NCBI RefSeq assembly: GCF_018595715.1
Contig: NZ_JAHEOJ010000020.1
Location: 434,001 to 498,000, forward strand
Source of the DNA: Glaciecola sp. XM2
Lineage (GTDB): Bacteria > Pseudomonadota > Gammaproteobacteria > Enterobacterales > Alteromonadaceae
Direction of reading: 5' to 3'
Length of the DNA stretch: 64,000 nt
Made by a program: the position numbers and the translations under genes. Below, piece by piece: positions 34,513 through 44,196 of this stretch (positions are counted from its first letter, which is position 1; the number at the start of each line of letters is the position of its first letter). The notes beneath the pieces are model-generated. The model did no database searches. It was not told the DNA's origin and saw nothing but the letters and a program-made list of their open reading frames with translations.

Positions 34513-34644
34513 ATGAAAGTAAAAACATAGCATGCGCACCTCACTGAAATGCTCCGTGAAGACCGCCGAGAATAGCTACATATCATCCTGGTTTGCAGCG
34601 TACTTGTCTTGGCGATTGCACTTGTAGAGGATTTCGGCCGTTAA
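34513..34644 (+). pseudogene. Small membrane-protein ORF with two in-frame TAG codons
   Basis: Has an AGAGGG ribosome site and ATG at 34513, then MKVKT, TAG (34528), HAHLTEMLREDRRE, TAG (34573), LHIILVCSVLVLAIALVEDF and GR, TAA (34642). The last segment is a convincing transmembrane helix. Both TAG codons are one change away from CAG (Gln). Probably a decayed gene of 43 codons; amber readthrough is the alternative. Confidence 0.45.
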
Positions 34645-34696
34645 CAAAGCCGCTAGCGGAAAGCCGTTTTATTGTTAATCAGCAAGACGGCTTTGT
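34644..34696 (+). terminator. Long-loop hairpin after the RHS-tip cassette
   Basis: ACAAAGCCG (34644-34652) pairs with CGGCTTTGT (34688-34696), nine bases. The loop holds a shorter CCG-CTAG-CGG hairpin and an AAGCCGTTTT run. It may serve as a terminator for the cassette. Confidence 0.45.
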
Positions 34697-34767
34697 AATT
34701 TCCCCAAAAAACTAAAGCAGTCATAAGTAGAAAATTCCAGTAAACTAAAACGAAGGAGTTTTCACAT

Positions 34768-34835
34768 GCGAAAGTCAAAATATTCAGACAGTCAGATAAT
34801 GGCTATTCTCAAACAAAATCAGACGGGTACACATG
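34768..34835 (+). mobile_element. Remnant of IS3-family transposase orfA
   Basis: ATG with GGAG upstream opens MRKSKYSDSQIMAILKQNQT, the standard N-terminus of IS3-group OrfA (helix-turn-helix start). The reading then meets TGA after GTHVP and similarity is lost. Only about 20 codons survive; no terminal repeats or orfB were found. Confidence 0.75.
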
Positions 34836-34920
34836 TACCGTGAGCGTACAGTAGACCACATATTTCCAAGTTAAGTCCAACCCTGCAACATAAGACCTCA
34901 ACTATCAATTGGAGGTCTTT

Positions 34921-35172
34921 ATGCAAAACAAACGACGAACCAAAGCCCAGTGGCTGCAAATTTTGATGAGCAGCAAAATAGCGGTTTAAACATCAAAGCG
35001 TTTTGTGAGCGCCAGGTATCAACCTGCAAACATTCCGCGCTCGAAAAAGTGATTGGAAGCACAGAGATAAAAAGCCAGGCCGAGCTTTAGTTAAGATTGA
35101 AACGCCAAAGCCTTCGATTAATGAATCGATATTAAAATACTCACCTGTGCTAATGACATTAATATAGTATTT
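34921..35172 (+). mobile_element. Decayed IS66 tnpA remnant
   Basis: MQNKRRTKAQWLQI in one frame, GLNIKAFCERQ in another and LQTFRARKSDWK-like and KPGRALVKIETPKP pieces follow in shifted frames. Together they cover most of an IS66 TnpA distinct from the intact copy at 30543. At least two frameshifts. It abuts the truncated gene at 35181, so it probably caused that truncation. Confidence 0.75.
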
Positions 35173-35180
35173 GAATTAAA

Positions 35181-35765
35181 GTGAATTCGCCATGGTTATA
35201 TCTGATACTGCAAAGCGAAATCTTAATGCGTTTGGAGCAAAATTTATCCAAGCAACAAGGATGGATTGAGTACTCACTTTATCCGCTGTTTTCTCCTCAG
35301 TCGTTAATTGCTGAGGGTAGTGCCAATTATGGCATCGACGTAGCCTTTCCTGGTGAAAGTCGTATTGAGTTTGAAAAAGAAGTGCTGTTTCCGTTAGCAG
35401 GCATCGACCCGGCCCAAGCAGATTTGTACTATGAAATTTTAGCCTTACGCGCAAAGCTCTCTTACGCCCGTAACGAAGTCGCGCGCGCATATATTAATGG
35501 CGATGTTGATAGGGAAGGCGGCGCTGCATTGGTGCAAAAGTACCTCTTAATGTCACCAGAGCGAGCTTTGCAGAGTATGAGCTTTATTGATAAGTACCGT
35601 AGCTATGTCATCAACTATAACTTAGGCAAAGACTTGGTTGCCGACTTTATTGAGCGAAATGGCGGCACAACAGACAACCCTGAAAGACGATGGGAAGTGT
35701 TTACATACTTACTCAGCAACCCTTATACAGCAAGCAGTATGGCTAATAAAACCTTAGAGAAATAG
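35181..35765 (+). pseudogene. C-terminal fragment of an uncharacterised protein, 194 codons
   Basis: The reading frame is open but begins abruptly where the IS66 remnant ends, with a GTG that has no ribosome site. The content is good quality protein: GWIEYSLYPLFSPQSLIAEG, SANYGIDVAFPGE, ARAYINGDVDREGGAALVQK, LLMSPERALQSMSFIDKYR. It looks like the C-terminal part of a larger, mostly helical hydrolase-like protein whose start has been lost, possibly peptidase-like; the family was not identified. Followed by a bidirectional terminator. It marks the right edge of the island. Confidence 0.6.
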
Positions 35766-35829
35766 CCTGATACGGCTGCTCTGCTTGGGTTTAGTTTTAA
35801 TTGCCCATCAACGTATCTTAAAGTTACAT

Positions 35830-35852
35830 AAAAGCGGCCACTGGTCGCTTTT
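35830..35852. terminator. Bidirectional terminator
   Basis: AAAAGCGGCC (35830-35839) and GGTCGCTTTT (35843-35852), ten pairs including one G-U, loop ACT. It lies between the convergent truncated gene and exchanger gene. Confidence 0.8.
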
Positions 35853-35868
35853 CAAACCACCTTATGCG

Positions 35869-36822
35869 CTAAAAAGCAGTCACCACTAAATACCCTGTGT
35901 AAGCGAAGAATACCCCGAGTAACATTGCCCCTTCCACACGGTTGATGCGCCCTTGTTTCTTGATCCCAATACCCATAAAAAAGAGCGCTGCAGTTAGAGC
36001 AAGTGTGAGCGTCCAGTCGCGAGATAAAAATATCGGGTCGATATCAATAGGCTGTATCAATACTGCGATGCCGGTAACCACTAGGGTATTGAACATATTT
36101 GAGCCAATCACATTACCTAAGGCAATGTCGTGCTCGCCTTTTTTTATTGCAATCAATGAAGATGCTAATTCAGGTAGAGATGTACCTACAGCAACCACCG
36201 TTAGTCCTATGACTAAATCGCTCACTCCTAAGCTTTGGGCAACAAATACCGCGCCATAAACCAGCAGGCGAGAGGCAATAATCATCAAAATCAATCCTAC
36301 CACTAGCCAGAATATAGCGGCCTTGACCGACAAGCTTTGCGTTTCTTGTGTGCCCACTAATGTATCTTTTGGGTGGTGTGATGCTTGCCAAATGGACCAG
36401 ACGAGAACGGCGAAAAACGCACCGATTAGGCACCAGCCGTCAAATGTACTTAATCTATGGTCAAATAGTTGCCAGCCAGCAAACAATGTAATTGCGAGCA
36501 AAACAGGGAGCTCTTTTTTTACAATTTGTGATTGCACAGCGATAGGGCTGACCAGCGCCACTAAACCAATAATTAGCGCGATGTTAGAGATGTTTGAACC
36601 ATAAGCATTACCCAGCGCCAGACCTGGGTTACCGTCTAATGCGGCAAGCGCCGAAACCGTCATTTCTGGCGCGGATGTACCAAACCCTACCACAATCATA
36701 CCCACCAGTAACGGAGGCACTTTCATGTGATGAGCTGCCGATGAAGCGCCTCCTACAAAACGGTCAGCACTAAATACAAGCAGTGCCAAACCAATTACCA
36801 TTGCTAGAACTGCTATGAGCAT
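35869..36822 (-). CDS. yrbG: Calcium/sodium antiporter, YrbG-like (CaCA family)
   Basis: Inner-membrane cation exchanger of 317 residues with about ten helices. The two alpha repeats that define the family are plain: VGFGTSAPEMTVSALAA (residues 45-61) followed by GNAYGSNISNIALI, and VAVGTSLPELASSLIAI followed by GNVIGSNMFNTLVV. These bind Ca/Na. Monocistronic, with no regulator beside it. The start at 36822 follows GGAAGG. Direction of transport and exact ion are not decided by sequence. Confidence 0.93.
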   Translation of the reverse strand: MLIAVLAMVIGLALLVFSADRFVGGASSAAHHMKVPPLLVGMIVVGFGTSAPEMTVSALAALDGNPGLALGNAYGSNISNIALIIGLVALVSPIAVQSQIVKKELPVLLAITLFAGWQLFDHRLSTFDGWCLIGAFFAVLVWSIWQASHHPKDTLVGTQETQSLSVKAAIFWLVVGLILMIIASRLLVYGAVFVAQSLGVSDLVIGLTVVAVGTSLPELASSLIAIKKGEHDIALGNVIGSNMFNTLVVTGIAVLIQPIDIDPIFLSRDWTLTLALTAALFFMGIGIKKQGRINRVEGAMLLGVFFAYTGYLVVTAF

Positions 36823-36858
36823 AAAATTACCTTCCTAAAAGAGGCTTGATCATGGTGT

Positions 36859-37587
36859 TTATAAAATATCTCCCTCAATGACTGCATTTAACCTTTCAAT
36901 GATTTCGACAGGCACAGACTTAGAGCACATCAAATGACGAAGGTTTCCGCTGGGTGAATCCATCAAGGTTGCAAACTTAAGCGCTGCCGCATTTTCAAAA
37001 TGTGCATTGGTAATATAATGCGTGGCCTCTTCAAAGCTCATCAACATATAGTTGGCGCGCTTTGCGTCAATCATGCGCAACATCCCATAGTTGTCTAGCG
37101 TCACAGCAGAGCGATTAGGTTCATATTTATTCAACCATGCATCGATTTGCGAACCATATGAATACTGCGTCTTTACAAGTAGGCTTAACGCTCCATCGGC
37201 TATTAGTGTTTCAAGGGACGTGTGCAGATGCACCTTATCGGCATCAATACGGCTGACCACAACAAGCGGACGGTCTTGATAGATTGGCTTGGTAAAACGG
37301 GCAACCGCTTGTCTTTGCGCTATGGAAAACCACCCAATACCGCAGGCCATAGATTCGTTATACTTGATAACAGATAGCTGCCTATTGGTAGACACTTCGA
37401 CGTTTCTCACGGGTATGTTTGCCAATCTAAACGCTGCAGCAGAGGGGGTTGCCGTCAAGCCTGTGATGGTATTGTTGTCCTCAGCAAAAATATAGGGTGC
37501 TCGCACATCATACATCAGCAAAATTGGCTCAGACGCTGACGCCAAGCATGTTGCTAAGAATATTGCGATTGTAACTAGCGACTTCAC
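36859..37587 (-). CDS. Periplasmic solute-binding-like protein, 242 aa
   Basis: Exported protein of the family-3 solute-binding type. The GTG start at 37587 is chosen because AAGGAAG lies seven bases upstream and it gives a clean signal peptide (MKSLVTIAIFLATCLASA before SEPI). The body has YDVRAPYIFAEDNNTITGLT and a RQAVARFTKPIYQDRPLVV segment as in SBP_bac_3 proteins, with GIGWFSIAQRQA typical of orphan Alteromonadales members. No permease nearby. It lies 37 bp from the exchanger gene; co-transcription is possible. Ligand unknown. Confidence 0.78.
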   Translation of the reverse strand: MKSLVTIAIFLATCLASASEPILLMYDVRAPYIFAEDNNTITGLTATPSAAAFRLANIPVRNVEVSTNRQLSVIKYNESMACGIGWFSIAQRQAVARFTKPIYQDRPLVVVSRIDADKVHLHTSLETLIADGALSLLVKTQYSYGSQIDAWLNKYEPNRSAVTLDNYGMLRMIDAKRANYMLMSFEEATHYITNAHFENAAALKFATLMDSPSGNLRHLMCSKSVPVEIIERLNAVIEGDIL

Positions 37588-37754
37588 ATCACTTCCTTTG
37601 CTAGAGTAATGCATCAAAGTATAGTCAGAACTGGCGATATTATGTAGAAAACCTATTTTTAGGCCAAAAAAACAACAAAGGCGCTTGATATGTTGCTTTC
37701 ACTTATTGGCAATTATTGGTAGTTTGAACGAAGACTTTTCAGCATGAGTGCATT

Positions 37755-38174
37755 ATGAGTACGTTAAAAACCCAAATGAACGATAATTCAGTTGAGCATT
37801 TTATTCATAATATAGCGCACCCGGTTCGTCAACAGGATGCTCAAATGCTACTCAATGAATACATGCGTATTACTGATGAGAAGCCTAAAATGTGGGGTGA
37901 TTCAATAGTAGGCTTTGGTGAGTACCGCTATTTAAACGCTGCTGGAAAAGAGCAGTGTTGGATGAAAAGTGCGTTCTCACCGCGCAAACAATACATAAGC
38001 GTGTATTTAATGTCAGGGGTTGGCCAGCATGCTGAACAGTTGAGTAGTCTCGGAAAGTTCAAGCATGGTAGAGCCTGTTTAAATATCAACAAGCTAGCCG
38101 ATGTGGATATAAATACGCTTTATAAAATGATTCAAGAGGACTGGAATTTAATGGGTAAAAAATATCCTCTTTAG
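37755..38174 (+). CDS. DUF1801 domain protein, 139 aa
   Basis: Small soluble protein of the DUF1801 (YdhG/SufE-unrelated 'YdeI-like') superfamily. Features: DAQMLLNEYMRITDEKPKMW at the N-terminal side, GDSIVGFGEYRY (the family G-x-x-I-x-G-F-G-x-Y box, near residues 48-59), SAFSPRKQYISVYLM, and GRACLNINKLADVDINTLYK. Function in the family is not established. Good length. Only about 50 bp separates it from the diguanylate cyclase gene downstream on the same strand. Confidence 0.82.
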   Translation: MSTLKTQMNDNSVEHFIHNIAHPVRQQDAQMLLNEYMRITDEKPKMWGDSIVGFGEYRYLNAAGKEQCWMKSAFSPRKQYISVYLMSGVGQHAEQLSSLGKFKHGRACLNINKLADVDINTLYKMIQEDWNLMGKKYPL

Positions 38175-38223
38175 TATCCTCTATACCACCACAAATTATG
38201 ATGCAAGAAATGCTTAACTTCTT

Positions 38224-40380
38224 TTGAATCAGGCCGTTAACCCTTACATGAAAGAACACTTTACATTGTTGAATAAGCAAGCTGTTGTGCTGACTACCCT
38301 GATATTGTCGGTAGGCGCGGCTGTGTTAAATTTGTTCTTTGTCATTAGTGTGTTTGGTAGTGTTAATTTATTCTTGGGCAGCATGTTTGTATTATTTGCT
38401 TTGCTGACCTTGCCGCTTCGCTATGCGCTTGCTGTGCTTATCGCTGCTGTTGCTCCTGTCTTATTGTCATATGGAAACTTATTTGTTGTGGGCGTGCATG
38501 TACTTGAGTTTGTATGTGTCGCGACTTTATTACGAAAGAAGTTCAGATTTTTAAGCGCCATATCCTTTTTCTGGTTCTTTGTGGGATTACCCGTCACCAG
38601 TTTGTTTTTGTATTTCACGCTTTCTCTAGACTTTCAGTCAGCCGTGTTTGTTGCTTTTGCTTTTGTTCTAAGCGCGTATGCTAGCGCGTTCGTGTCGCTC
38701 TTGGCAGTTTGGTTATTGCCTCTGCCAATACAGCGGCGTTTCTCAATGCAAGAAACCCCTGAGTTTTCCAAGCTTGTTTTTGAGTTAAATACAGTAAGCG
38801 TTATTTTACCCGTTGTGTTAGTCACCTTGTTTTTTGCCTGGCGTTCAGCGCAGCTCAGTGAAGACAGATTAAACGGCGAAATGAGCCAAGCCGTACAAGA
38901 ATTAAACCGAAGTCTTCAGGGCATGTTTGAAAGCAAAATCCATACCTTGCGAAGCACCGCCGACATTATAAACGCCGGTGAGTTAAACAAAGATGCTATT
39001 AATGAAATGCTCAATGCAATTTCGACCACAAGCGTCAACATTGAAAGCATGGTGTTAACCAACAAAGAGGCAACGGTAATTATTGCCGCGCCACAACGAT
39101 ATGCGGCTATGTTGCCCGACCTGTCAGATATAAATATCAATCATAGAAAATACTTTCACGACACCAAGCGCACATTAGCACCTGTAGTTTCTCGTGCTAT
39201 TAGAGGGCGCGGGTTAGGGAATTTCGATATTGTTGCTATAACGGCGCCAATACTGTTAAACAATGAATTTAATGGATTGTTGCAGGCGGCAATAAAGCTC
39301 GATAAGTTCGTAGATGAAAGTGTACTTAACGCGTTTGAAAACAACCAAATTTCAGTTTTGCTTGTTGATGATGAAGATTCTATTATTTATTCTACACCAG
39401 CACTCGGCCTGAACCAGCTCGACACTTTTGTTGAAAACTCCGGCCCACACCCGTTTTCAGCGGACCAACGTGCAATGAAAATTAACGACAGCGATTATTT
39501 GTATGTCGCGCTTGAAAACGAGAGGGGTTGGAAGATATACGCGTTTACGCCTCCCATCAGAGTGTTTGAGGAAGTAACAGAGTACTTTTTACTTATCATA
39601 ATCACGTTGCTCTCGAGCATGTTGTTTATCACCATTTTATCTAAAGGCCTTGCGGCCAAAATCGTTATCCCGCTGTTGAACTTAGAAAAAGTCATGAGTG
39701 GTAAAGGGGCAGACAAGCGCATAATTGCCGCCTCCAAAATCAGTAAAGAAATGGAAAATGTGACTAATAACGTCATCAAGTACCAGAAGCTTTCTGAAGA
39801 TTTTCAGAGTGAACTCAAAGCGCAAGTGGAAGATAAAACCCAATCGTTACAAGACCTCAACGAGGCCCTAGTTACGTTATCTCAAACAGATTCATTAACT
39901 GGGCTTTACAATCGTGGCGCCTTCGACAGCTTGGCTAAAAATACTTACAAATATTATCAGAGGCATAAAAAGCCATTTACCCTAGCGATCATCGATATTG
40001 ACCATTTCAAAGAGATAAATGACACCTTCGGTCATGTTACCGGCGACGCGTGTATCTCTGAAGTGGCGCACCTGATCCAAAGTAAATGTAGAAGAGAGAC
40101 CGATATTGTCGCGCGCTATGGCGGTGAAGAATACATCATGTTGTTGGCCAGTGATCAATATGAAAATCATGATGAATACGTGAAGAGCATTCACAAGTCT
40201 ATCGAGGAGGGTACCTTTGTATACAATGGTCTTATGATAGAGATGACCGTGAGCGTGGGAGTGCTAAAGGTAAGCACAGATTTCTCGCAAGATTTTATTA
40301 CGTTAATTGAGCTTGCTGATGAAAAGCTCTATGAGAGTAAACGTAGCGGGCGCAATCGCGTTAGTGTTGGTGAAATTTAA
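38224..40380 (+). CDS. Membrane-bound diguanylate cyclase, 718 aa
   Basis: Makes cyclic di-GMP from two GTP. N-terminal region (about 15-215) is a MASE-like multi-helix membrane domain, then an extracytoplasmic sensor (about 225-430, Cache-like, with an IVARAIRGRG-type centre), another helix near 460-475, a short coiled linker (QVEDKTQSLQDLNEALVTLS), and a GGDEF domain from about 555. The active site reads GGEEY at residues 633-637; the inhibitory RxxD site is present as RETD five residues before it, so product inhibition is expected. TTG start at 38224 or ATG at 38248. Signal unknown. Confidence 0.9.
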   Translation: MNQAVNPYMKEHFTLLNKQAVVLTTLILSVGAAVLNLFFVISVFGSVNLFLGSMFVLFALLTLPLRYALAVLIAAVAPVLLSYGNLFVVGVHVLEFVCVATLLRKKFRFLSAISFFWFFVGLPVTSLFLYFTLSLDFQSAVFVAFAFVLSAYASAFVSLLAVWLLPLPIQRRFSMQETPEFSKLVFELNTVSVILPVVLVTLFFAWRSAQLSEDRLNGEMSQAVQELNRSLQGMFESKIHTLRSTADIINAGELNKDAINEMLNAISTTSVNIESMVLTNKEATVIIAAPQRYAAMLPDLSDININHRKYFHDTKRTLAPVVSRAIRGRGLGNFDIVAITAPILLNNEFNGLLQAAIKLDKFVDESVLNAFENNQISVLLVDDEDSIIYSTPALGLNQLDTFVENSGPHPFSADQRAMKINDSDYLYVALENERGWKIYAFTPPIRVFEEVTEYFLLIIITLLSSMLFITILSKGLAAKIVIPLLNLEKVMSGKGADKRIIAASKISKEMENVTNNVIKYQKLSEDFQSELKAQVEDKTQSLQDLNEALVTLSQTDSLTGLYNRGAFDSLAKNTYKYYQRHKKPFTLAIIDIDHFKEINDTFGHVTGDACISEVAHLIQSKCRRETDIVARYGGEEYIMLLASDQYENHDEYVKSIHKSIEEGTFVYNGLMIEMTVSVGVLKVSTDFSQDFITLIELADEKLYESKRSGRNRVSVGEI

Positions 40381-40772
40381 AAATATAGGAACATCTGCAA
40401 AACCTTTTCTTTGTACAACGCCTTGTTAATCATACTTCAATAGTTACCACACTTTTTTGACCAAGGTCAGCGCAAATCATTGGCATGAGAAGTCATCAGC
40501 GTGCAGATTGCGTTTGATGATCCATCGAAAAAACAAGTGGATTAATCTTTATTTTCGAAAAAATTGAAATTAAATGGAATTTTTTGTGAATACCTGTGGT
40601 CTATTAGGGTGTATGACATAACATTTGCAGAATGTTGTAACGTAAGAGCAATTGAGTTGTTGCTTGAACCAAATTCTTAAGTGTTTTGTGTATTTTTCCC
40701 TATAGTGTGTTTTTTTAGGCCTCATTTTTATGAGGCCTTTTTTTATGTCTTGCGTTAACGATAAATAGCGGC
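40381..40772. other. Intergenic region with a palindrome and shared terminator
   Basis: No coding potential in 392 bp. It contains the terminator at 40716-40745 and an inverted repeat AACATT-TGCAG-AATGTT at 40620-40636 that could be an operator. TATGACATAAC just before it could be a -10 region, so a small RNA ending at the terminator (about 100 nt) is possible but unproved. Confidence 0.3.
40716..40745. terminator. Bidirectional terminator (cyclase / cysD)
   Basis: GGCCTCA (40718-40724) and TGAGGCC (40731-40737), loop TTTTTA, with T7 on both strands' exit sides. Confidence 0.92.
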
Positions 40773-41693
40773 TTAAAAATACCCTTCGCGCTTTTTCTTT
40801 TCCATTGACCCAGTTTGGTCCTTATCAAGCAGTCTTCCTTCTCGCTCACTGGTTTTGCTGAGCATCATTTCAGTGACGATTTGTTCGCGGGTAGTGGCTC
40901 GGCTCAATACCGCGCCTGTTTGCGGGTAACACCCTAAGGTTCTGAATCGAATCCAACGTTTTTGTAAGCTGGCTTTTTCTTTCTCGGTTAAATAGGGCAG
41001 CATTCTTTCGTCGTCAAGTGCAAGGAGTTGTCCACTATCTTCATCTACCCAGCTCATGCGCTCATCGGCAAAGTAGAGCGGTACAATGTCGATTTGCTCT
41101 TGCAAAATATATAGCCAAATATCTAGTTCAGTCCAATTAGATAAAGGAAATACGCGAACCGACTCGCCTTTGTCGATTTGGGTGTTATATATCGACCAAA
41201 GTTCGGGGCGCTGCTGTTTAGGATCCCACTGGTGGTCGCGATTACGCACTGAAAATACGCGTTCTTTGGCTCGCGACTTCTCTTCATCACGACGCGCACC
41301 ACCCAAGGCTGCATCAAATTGGTAAATATCTAAAGCCTGTTTTAAAGCAATCGTTTTCATGTGGTCGTTATATTTGACCGACCCAGACTCAATAGGGTGG
41401 ATACCTAAATCGAGGGCTTCTTGATTGATGTGCACTTGAATATCAAGGTCGAGCTTGTCACGCAGTTTATCCCTAAACTCACCCATTTCATGGAATTCCC
41501 AAGTGGTATCAACATGTAACAGCGTAAAGGGGACTTTGTCGGGGTAAAAGGCTTTGCGTGCGAGGTGCAGCATTACCGTAGAATCTTTACCAATGGAGTA
41601 AAACATGCAGGGCTTATCGAAACTGGCCGCGACTTCACGCATGATGTGTATCGCTTCAGCTTCTAGTAGTTTCAGGTGGTTCATGTGCGCCAT
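40773..41693 (-). CDS. cysD: Sulfate adenylyltransferase subunit 2
   Basis: ATP sulfurylase catalytic subunit, making adenylyl sulfate from ATP and sulfate with the GTPase subunit CysN. 306 residues (E. coli 302). PP-loop [20 protein letters not shown] near residues 30-49, [52 protein letters not shown], and the C-terminal [12 protein letters not shown] then [12 protein letters not shown] all match. The gene is alone: no cysN or cysC follows, and the downstream gene is convergent. Usually cysD and cysN are adjacent. Confidence 0.94.
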   Translation of the reverse strand: MAHMNHLKLLEAEAIHIMREVAASFDKPCMFYSIGKDSTVMLHLARKAFYPDKVPFTLLHVDTTWEFHEMGEFRDKLRDKLDLDIQVHINQEALDLGIHPIESGSVKYNDHMKTIALKQALDIYQFDAALGGARRDEEKSRAKERVFSVRNRDHQWDPKQQRPELWSIYNTQIDKGESVRVFPLSNWTELDIWLYILQEQIDIVPLYFADERMSWVDEDSGQLLALDDERMLPYLTEKEKASLQKRWIRFRTLGCYPQTGAVLSRATTREQIVTEMMLSKTSEREGRLLDKDQTGSMEKKKREGYF

Positions 41694-41823
41694 GCAAAAT
41701 CCTTGGATACAAAGTGTCTTAGTAGTTAAGCGCTATAGTTTACGTGTAAGTGAGGTGCTTTTAAAGCAACCTCATTAGAGCCGGATCATCTTTCATATGC
41801 CAGCATTGCTTATAAACGCGCTT

Positions 41824-42276
41824 TTATAGTGGGTCGGCAGCGTTAGGATATTCAATCTGCATGTGAGCCGCGTACGCTACCGCAAAGGCTTGCTCTTGAA
41901 AGATTTTCAGACCTGTCTCGCCAAACTCTACCGGTATAGGGTTGCGTTTAATAATGGCCTTTAAGGTGCTTGCGTTCATGGTTTGCACGTCAAGGTCTTC
42001 AATAAGCTGCAAAGCCGCTTCCATTTTAAACCCAAGACCGCCGCCCGAAAACTTCCCCGACAAAGGTCTTTCTTTAATCATCACCATTTTGACTTTGTAA
42101 TCGGTCATCAGTTTGGCAAATGAGCTTTGAAAGTATTGTAAATCAGAAGCACGGTTTTGTTTGCTAAATTCAACTTTGCGCGCTCGACATTCAGGAATAG
42201 TAAATAATCCATCGCGATATTCTAAGATACTGATGATTGCTTCAGTGCCTTTTATTTCGACGCCACAAATCCGCAT
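41824..42276 (-). CDS. DUF3010 family protein, 150 aa
   Basis: Conserved uncharacterised protein found mainly in Vibrionales and Alteromonadales. Start placed at Met 42276 with GGAG upstream. Typical family segments: RICGVEIKGTEAIISIL at the N-terminus, ARKVEFSKQNRASDLQYFQS, IKERPLSGKFSGGGLGFKME, and VKFGETGLKIFQEQAFA-like VEFGETGLKIFQEQAF. The RNase-H-like pattern of short strands suggests a possible nuclease-fold domain, but this is uncertain. Monocistronic, divergent from ilvD with 199 bp between; no structured leader was recognised there. Confidence 0.82.
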   Translation of the reverse strand: MRICGVEIKGTEAIISILEYRDGLFTIPECRARKVEFSKQNRASDLQYFQSSFAKLMTDYKVKMVMIKERPLSGKFSGGGLGFKMEAALQLIEDLDVQTMNASTLKAIIKRNPIPVEFGETGLKIFQEQAFAVAYAAHMQIEYPNAADPL

Positions 42277-42475
42277 GTTGAGCTCCACTGTTGAGTAATT
42301 AATATAGATTTTGCAATATGGCGCTCATAATACCGCAAAAATGCCTTTTGTTTATGCCTATTTTTCGTGACATACATCAGATCTATTGAAGGAATTCATG
42401 ACCTTAGATTGTATAAAGACGCGAACAACTCTATCATGATTAAAAAACTTTTCTGAGCTAACAAACGGACCAACC

Positions 42476-44152
42476 ATGAGTAAAGATGATACCCGCAAAT
42501 ATTCGCGCAAAATTGTAGATGGCACAGCACAAGCGCCGAGTCGCTCAATGCTCAGAGCAGTTGGGTTTGGCGATGATGATTTTAAAAAGCCACAGGTAGG
42601 CATTGCATCAACGTGGAGCATGGTGACGCCGTGTAATATGCACATTAACGACCTAGCACAAGAAGTGGGTAAGGGTGTTGATAGTGCAGGCGCTAAAAGT
42701 GTTATCTACAACACCATTACCATCTCTGATGGTATTTCAATGGGCACCGAAGGAATGAAATATTCCTTAGTCTCTAGAGAGGTAATTTGTGACTCAATTG
42801 AAGCGGTATCGGCGTGTATGGGTCACGATGGTATTATTGCCATAGGCGGTTGTGATAAAAACATGCCTGGTTGCATCATGGGTTTGGCTCGTCTTAATCG
42901 TCCTTCCATCTTTGTGTACGGCGGGACCATTTTACCGGGTAAAAATCATACAGACATCGTGTCGGTGTTTGAAGCGGTGGGCGGCCATGCTAGTGGTGAT
43001 ATCCCCATCACGCAGTTGGAAGAAATTGAAAAGACAGCCATTCCCGGTCCTGGCTCATGCGGCGGGATGTATACGGCAAATACCTTGGCTTCTGCCATCG
43101 AAGCGTTGGGCATGAGCCTGCCCAATAGTTCGGCACAAAATGCGGTATCCGATAGCAAAAAGCAAGATTGTATCAATGCCGGTAAGGCCATCGCGTACTT
43201 ATTAGAGCACGATATTAAACCGTCAGACATTATGACCAAAAAGGCGTTTGAAAATGCCATTACACTTATTATTACCTTAGGTGGCTCCACCAATGCAGTA
43301 CTGCACCTTATTGCGATGGCTGATGCAATCGGTGTTGAGGTGACGCTCGATGATTTTGTAAGAATTGGGGACAAAACTCCAGTAATTGCGGATTTACGCC
43401 CTAGTGGTCGTTATTTAATGAGTGAGCTCATTGAAATTGGCGGCATTCAACCGTTGATGAAGCGACTTCTAGATGCTGGCATGCTGCATGGCGACTGTAT
43501 GACCGTGACAGGTAAAACGATGGCAGAGAACTTAGCCGACGTTGAAGATTATCCAGAAGGCCAAGATATTATTTTGCCATTTTCAACGCCAATTAAGCCC
43601 GACAGTCACTTGGTTATTTTAACCGGTAACCTCGCTACAGAAGGTGCGGTGTCTAAGATTACGGGTAAAGAGGGTTTAAGCTTTACCGGCACTGCTAAAG
43701 CCTATGACTCAGAAGAGCAAGCATTTGAAGCGATTATCAGCGGTAAAGTAGTGGCAGGTGATGTCGTGGTTATTCGTTATGAAGGTCCTAAAGGCGGCCC
43801 GGGTATGCGAGAAATGCTCAGCCCTACGTCTGCTATTATGGGTAAAGGCCTTGGTAGCGATGTTGCGCTTATTACCGACGGACGCTTTTCGGGTGGTAGC
43901 CGCGGCTTTGTTGTTGGGCACGTCACGCCTGAAGCGATTGAAGGTGGTCCCATCGCCTTAATTAAAGATGGCGACAGCATCACCATTGATGCACAAACCC
44001 GTGAAATAACGCTAAACGTTGACGCCGCCGAATTGGCTGCGCGTAAGGCCCAGTGGCAACCACCTAAACCTCGTTACACTCGCGGTTTGCTGGCAAAATA
44101 TGCCAAAACCGTTAGCTCGGCCTCTACCGGTGCGGTGACCGATAAAATCTAA
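42476..44152 (+). CDS. ilvD: Dihydroxy-acid dehydratase
   Basis: Fe-S enzyme of valine, leucine and isoleucine synthesis (2,3-dihydroxy acids to 2-keto acids). 558 residues, the shorter IlvD class (E. coli 616). Cluster Cys are at about 53 (TPCNMHIND), 123 ([10 protein letters not shown]) and 195 ([13 protein letters not shown]). [22 protein letters not shown] and [19 protein letters not shown] are family motifs. It is not with other ilv genes here. No leader peptide rich in branched-chain codons was seen upstream. GAGTAAA at the start; weak ribosome site CGGACCAACC. Confidence 0.95.
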   Translation: MSKDDTRKYSRKIVDGTAQAPSRSMLRAVGFGDDDFKKPQVGIASTWSMVTPCNMHINDLAQEVGKGVDSAGAKSVIYNTITISDGISMGTEGMKYSLVSREVICDSIEAVSACMGHDGIIAIGGCDKNMPGCIMGLARLNRPSIFVYGGTILPGKNHTDIVSVFEAVGGHASGDIPITQLEEIEKTAIPGPGSCGGMYTANTLASAIEALGMSLPNSSAQNAVSDSKKQDCINAGKAIAYLLEHDIKPSDIMTKKAFENAITLIITLGGSTNAVLHLIAMADAIGVEVTLDDFVRIGDKTPVIADLRPSGRYLMSELIEIGGIQPLMKRLLDAGMLHGDCMTVTGKTMAENLADVEDYPEGQDIILPFSTPIKPDSHLVILTGNLATEGAVSKITGKEGLSFTGTAKAYDSEEQAFEAIISGKVVAGDVVVIRYEGPKGGPGMREMLSPTSAIMGKGLGSDVALITDGRFSGGSRGFVVGHVTPEAIEGGPIALIKDGDSITIDAQTREITLNVDAAELAARKAQWQPPKPRYTRGLLAKYAKTVSSASTGAVTDKI

Positions 44153-44196
44153 ATGACCGTACTTACAATTACGATAAGAAAAATAAAGAGATGACT

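Noticed and set aside
26532-35765. Prophage, integrative element or retron
   Set aside because: No integrase, reverse transcriptase, capsid gene, tRNA attachment site or flanking direct repeat was seen in the island.
42358-42475. Branched-chain leader-peptide attenuator before ilvD
   Set aside because: A short frame (MTLDCIKTRTTLS) exists but has no run of Ile, Leu or Val codons and no terminator follows.
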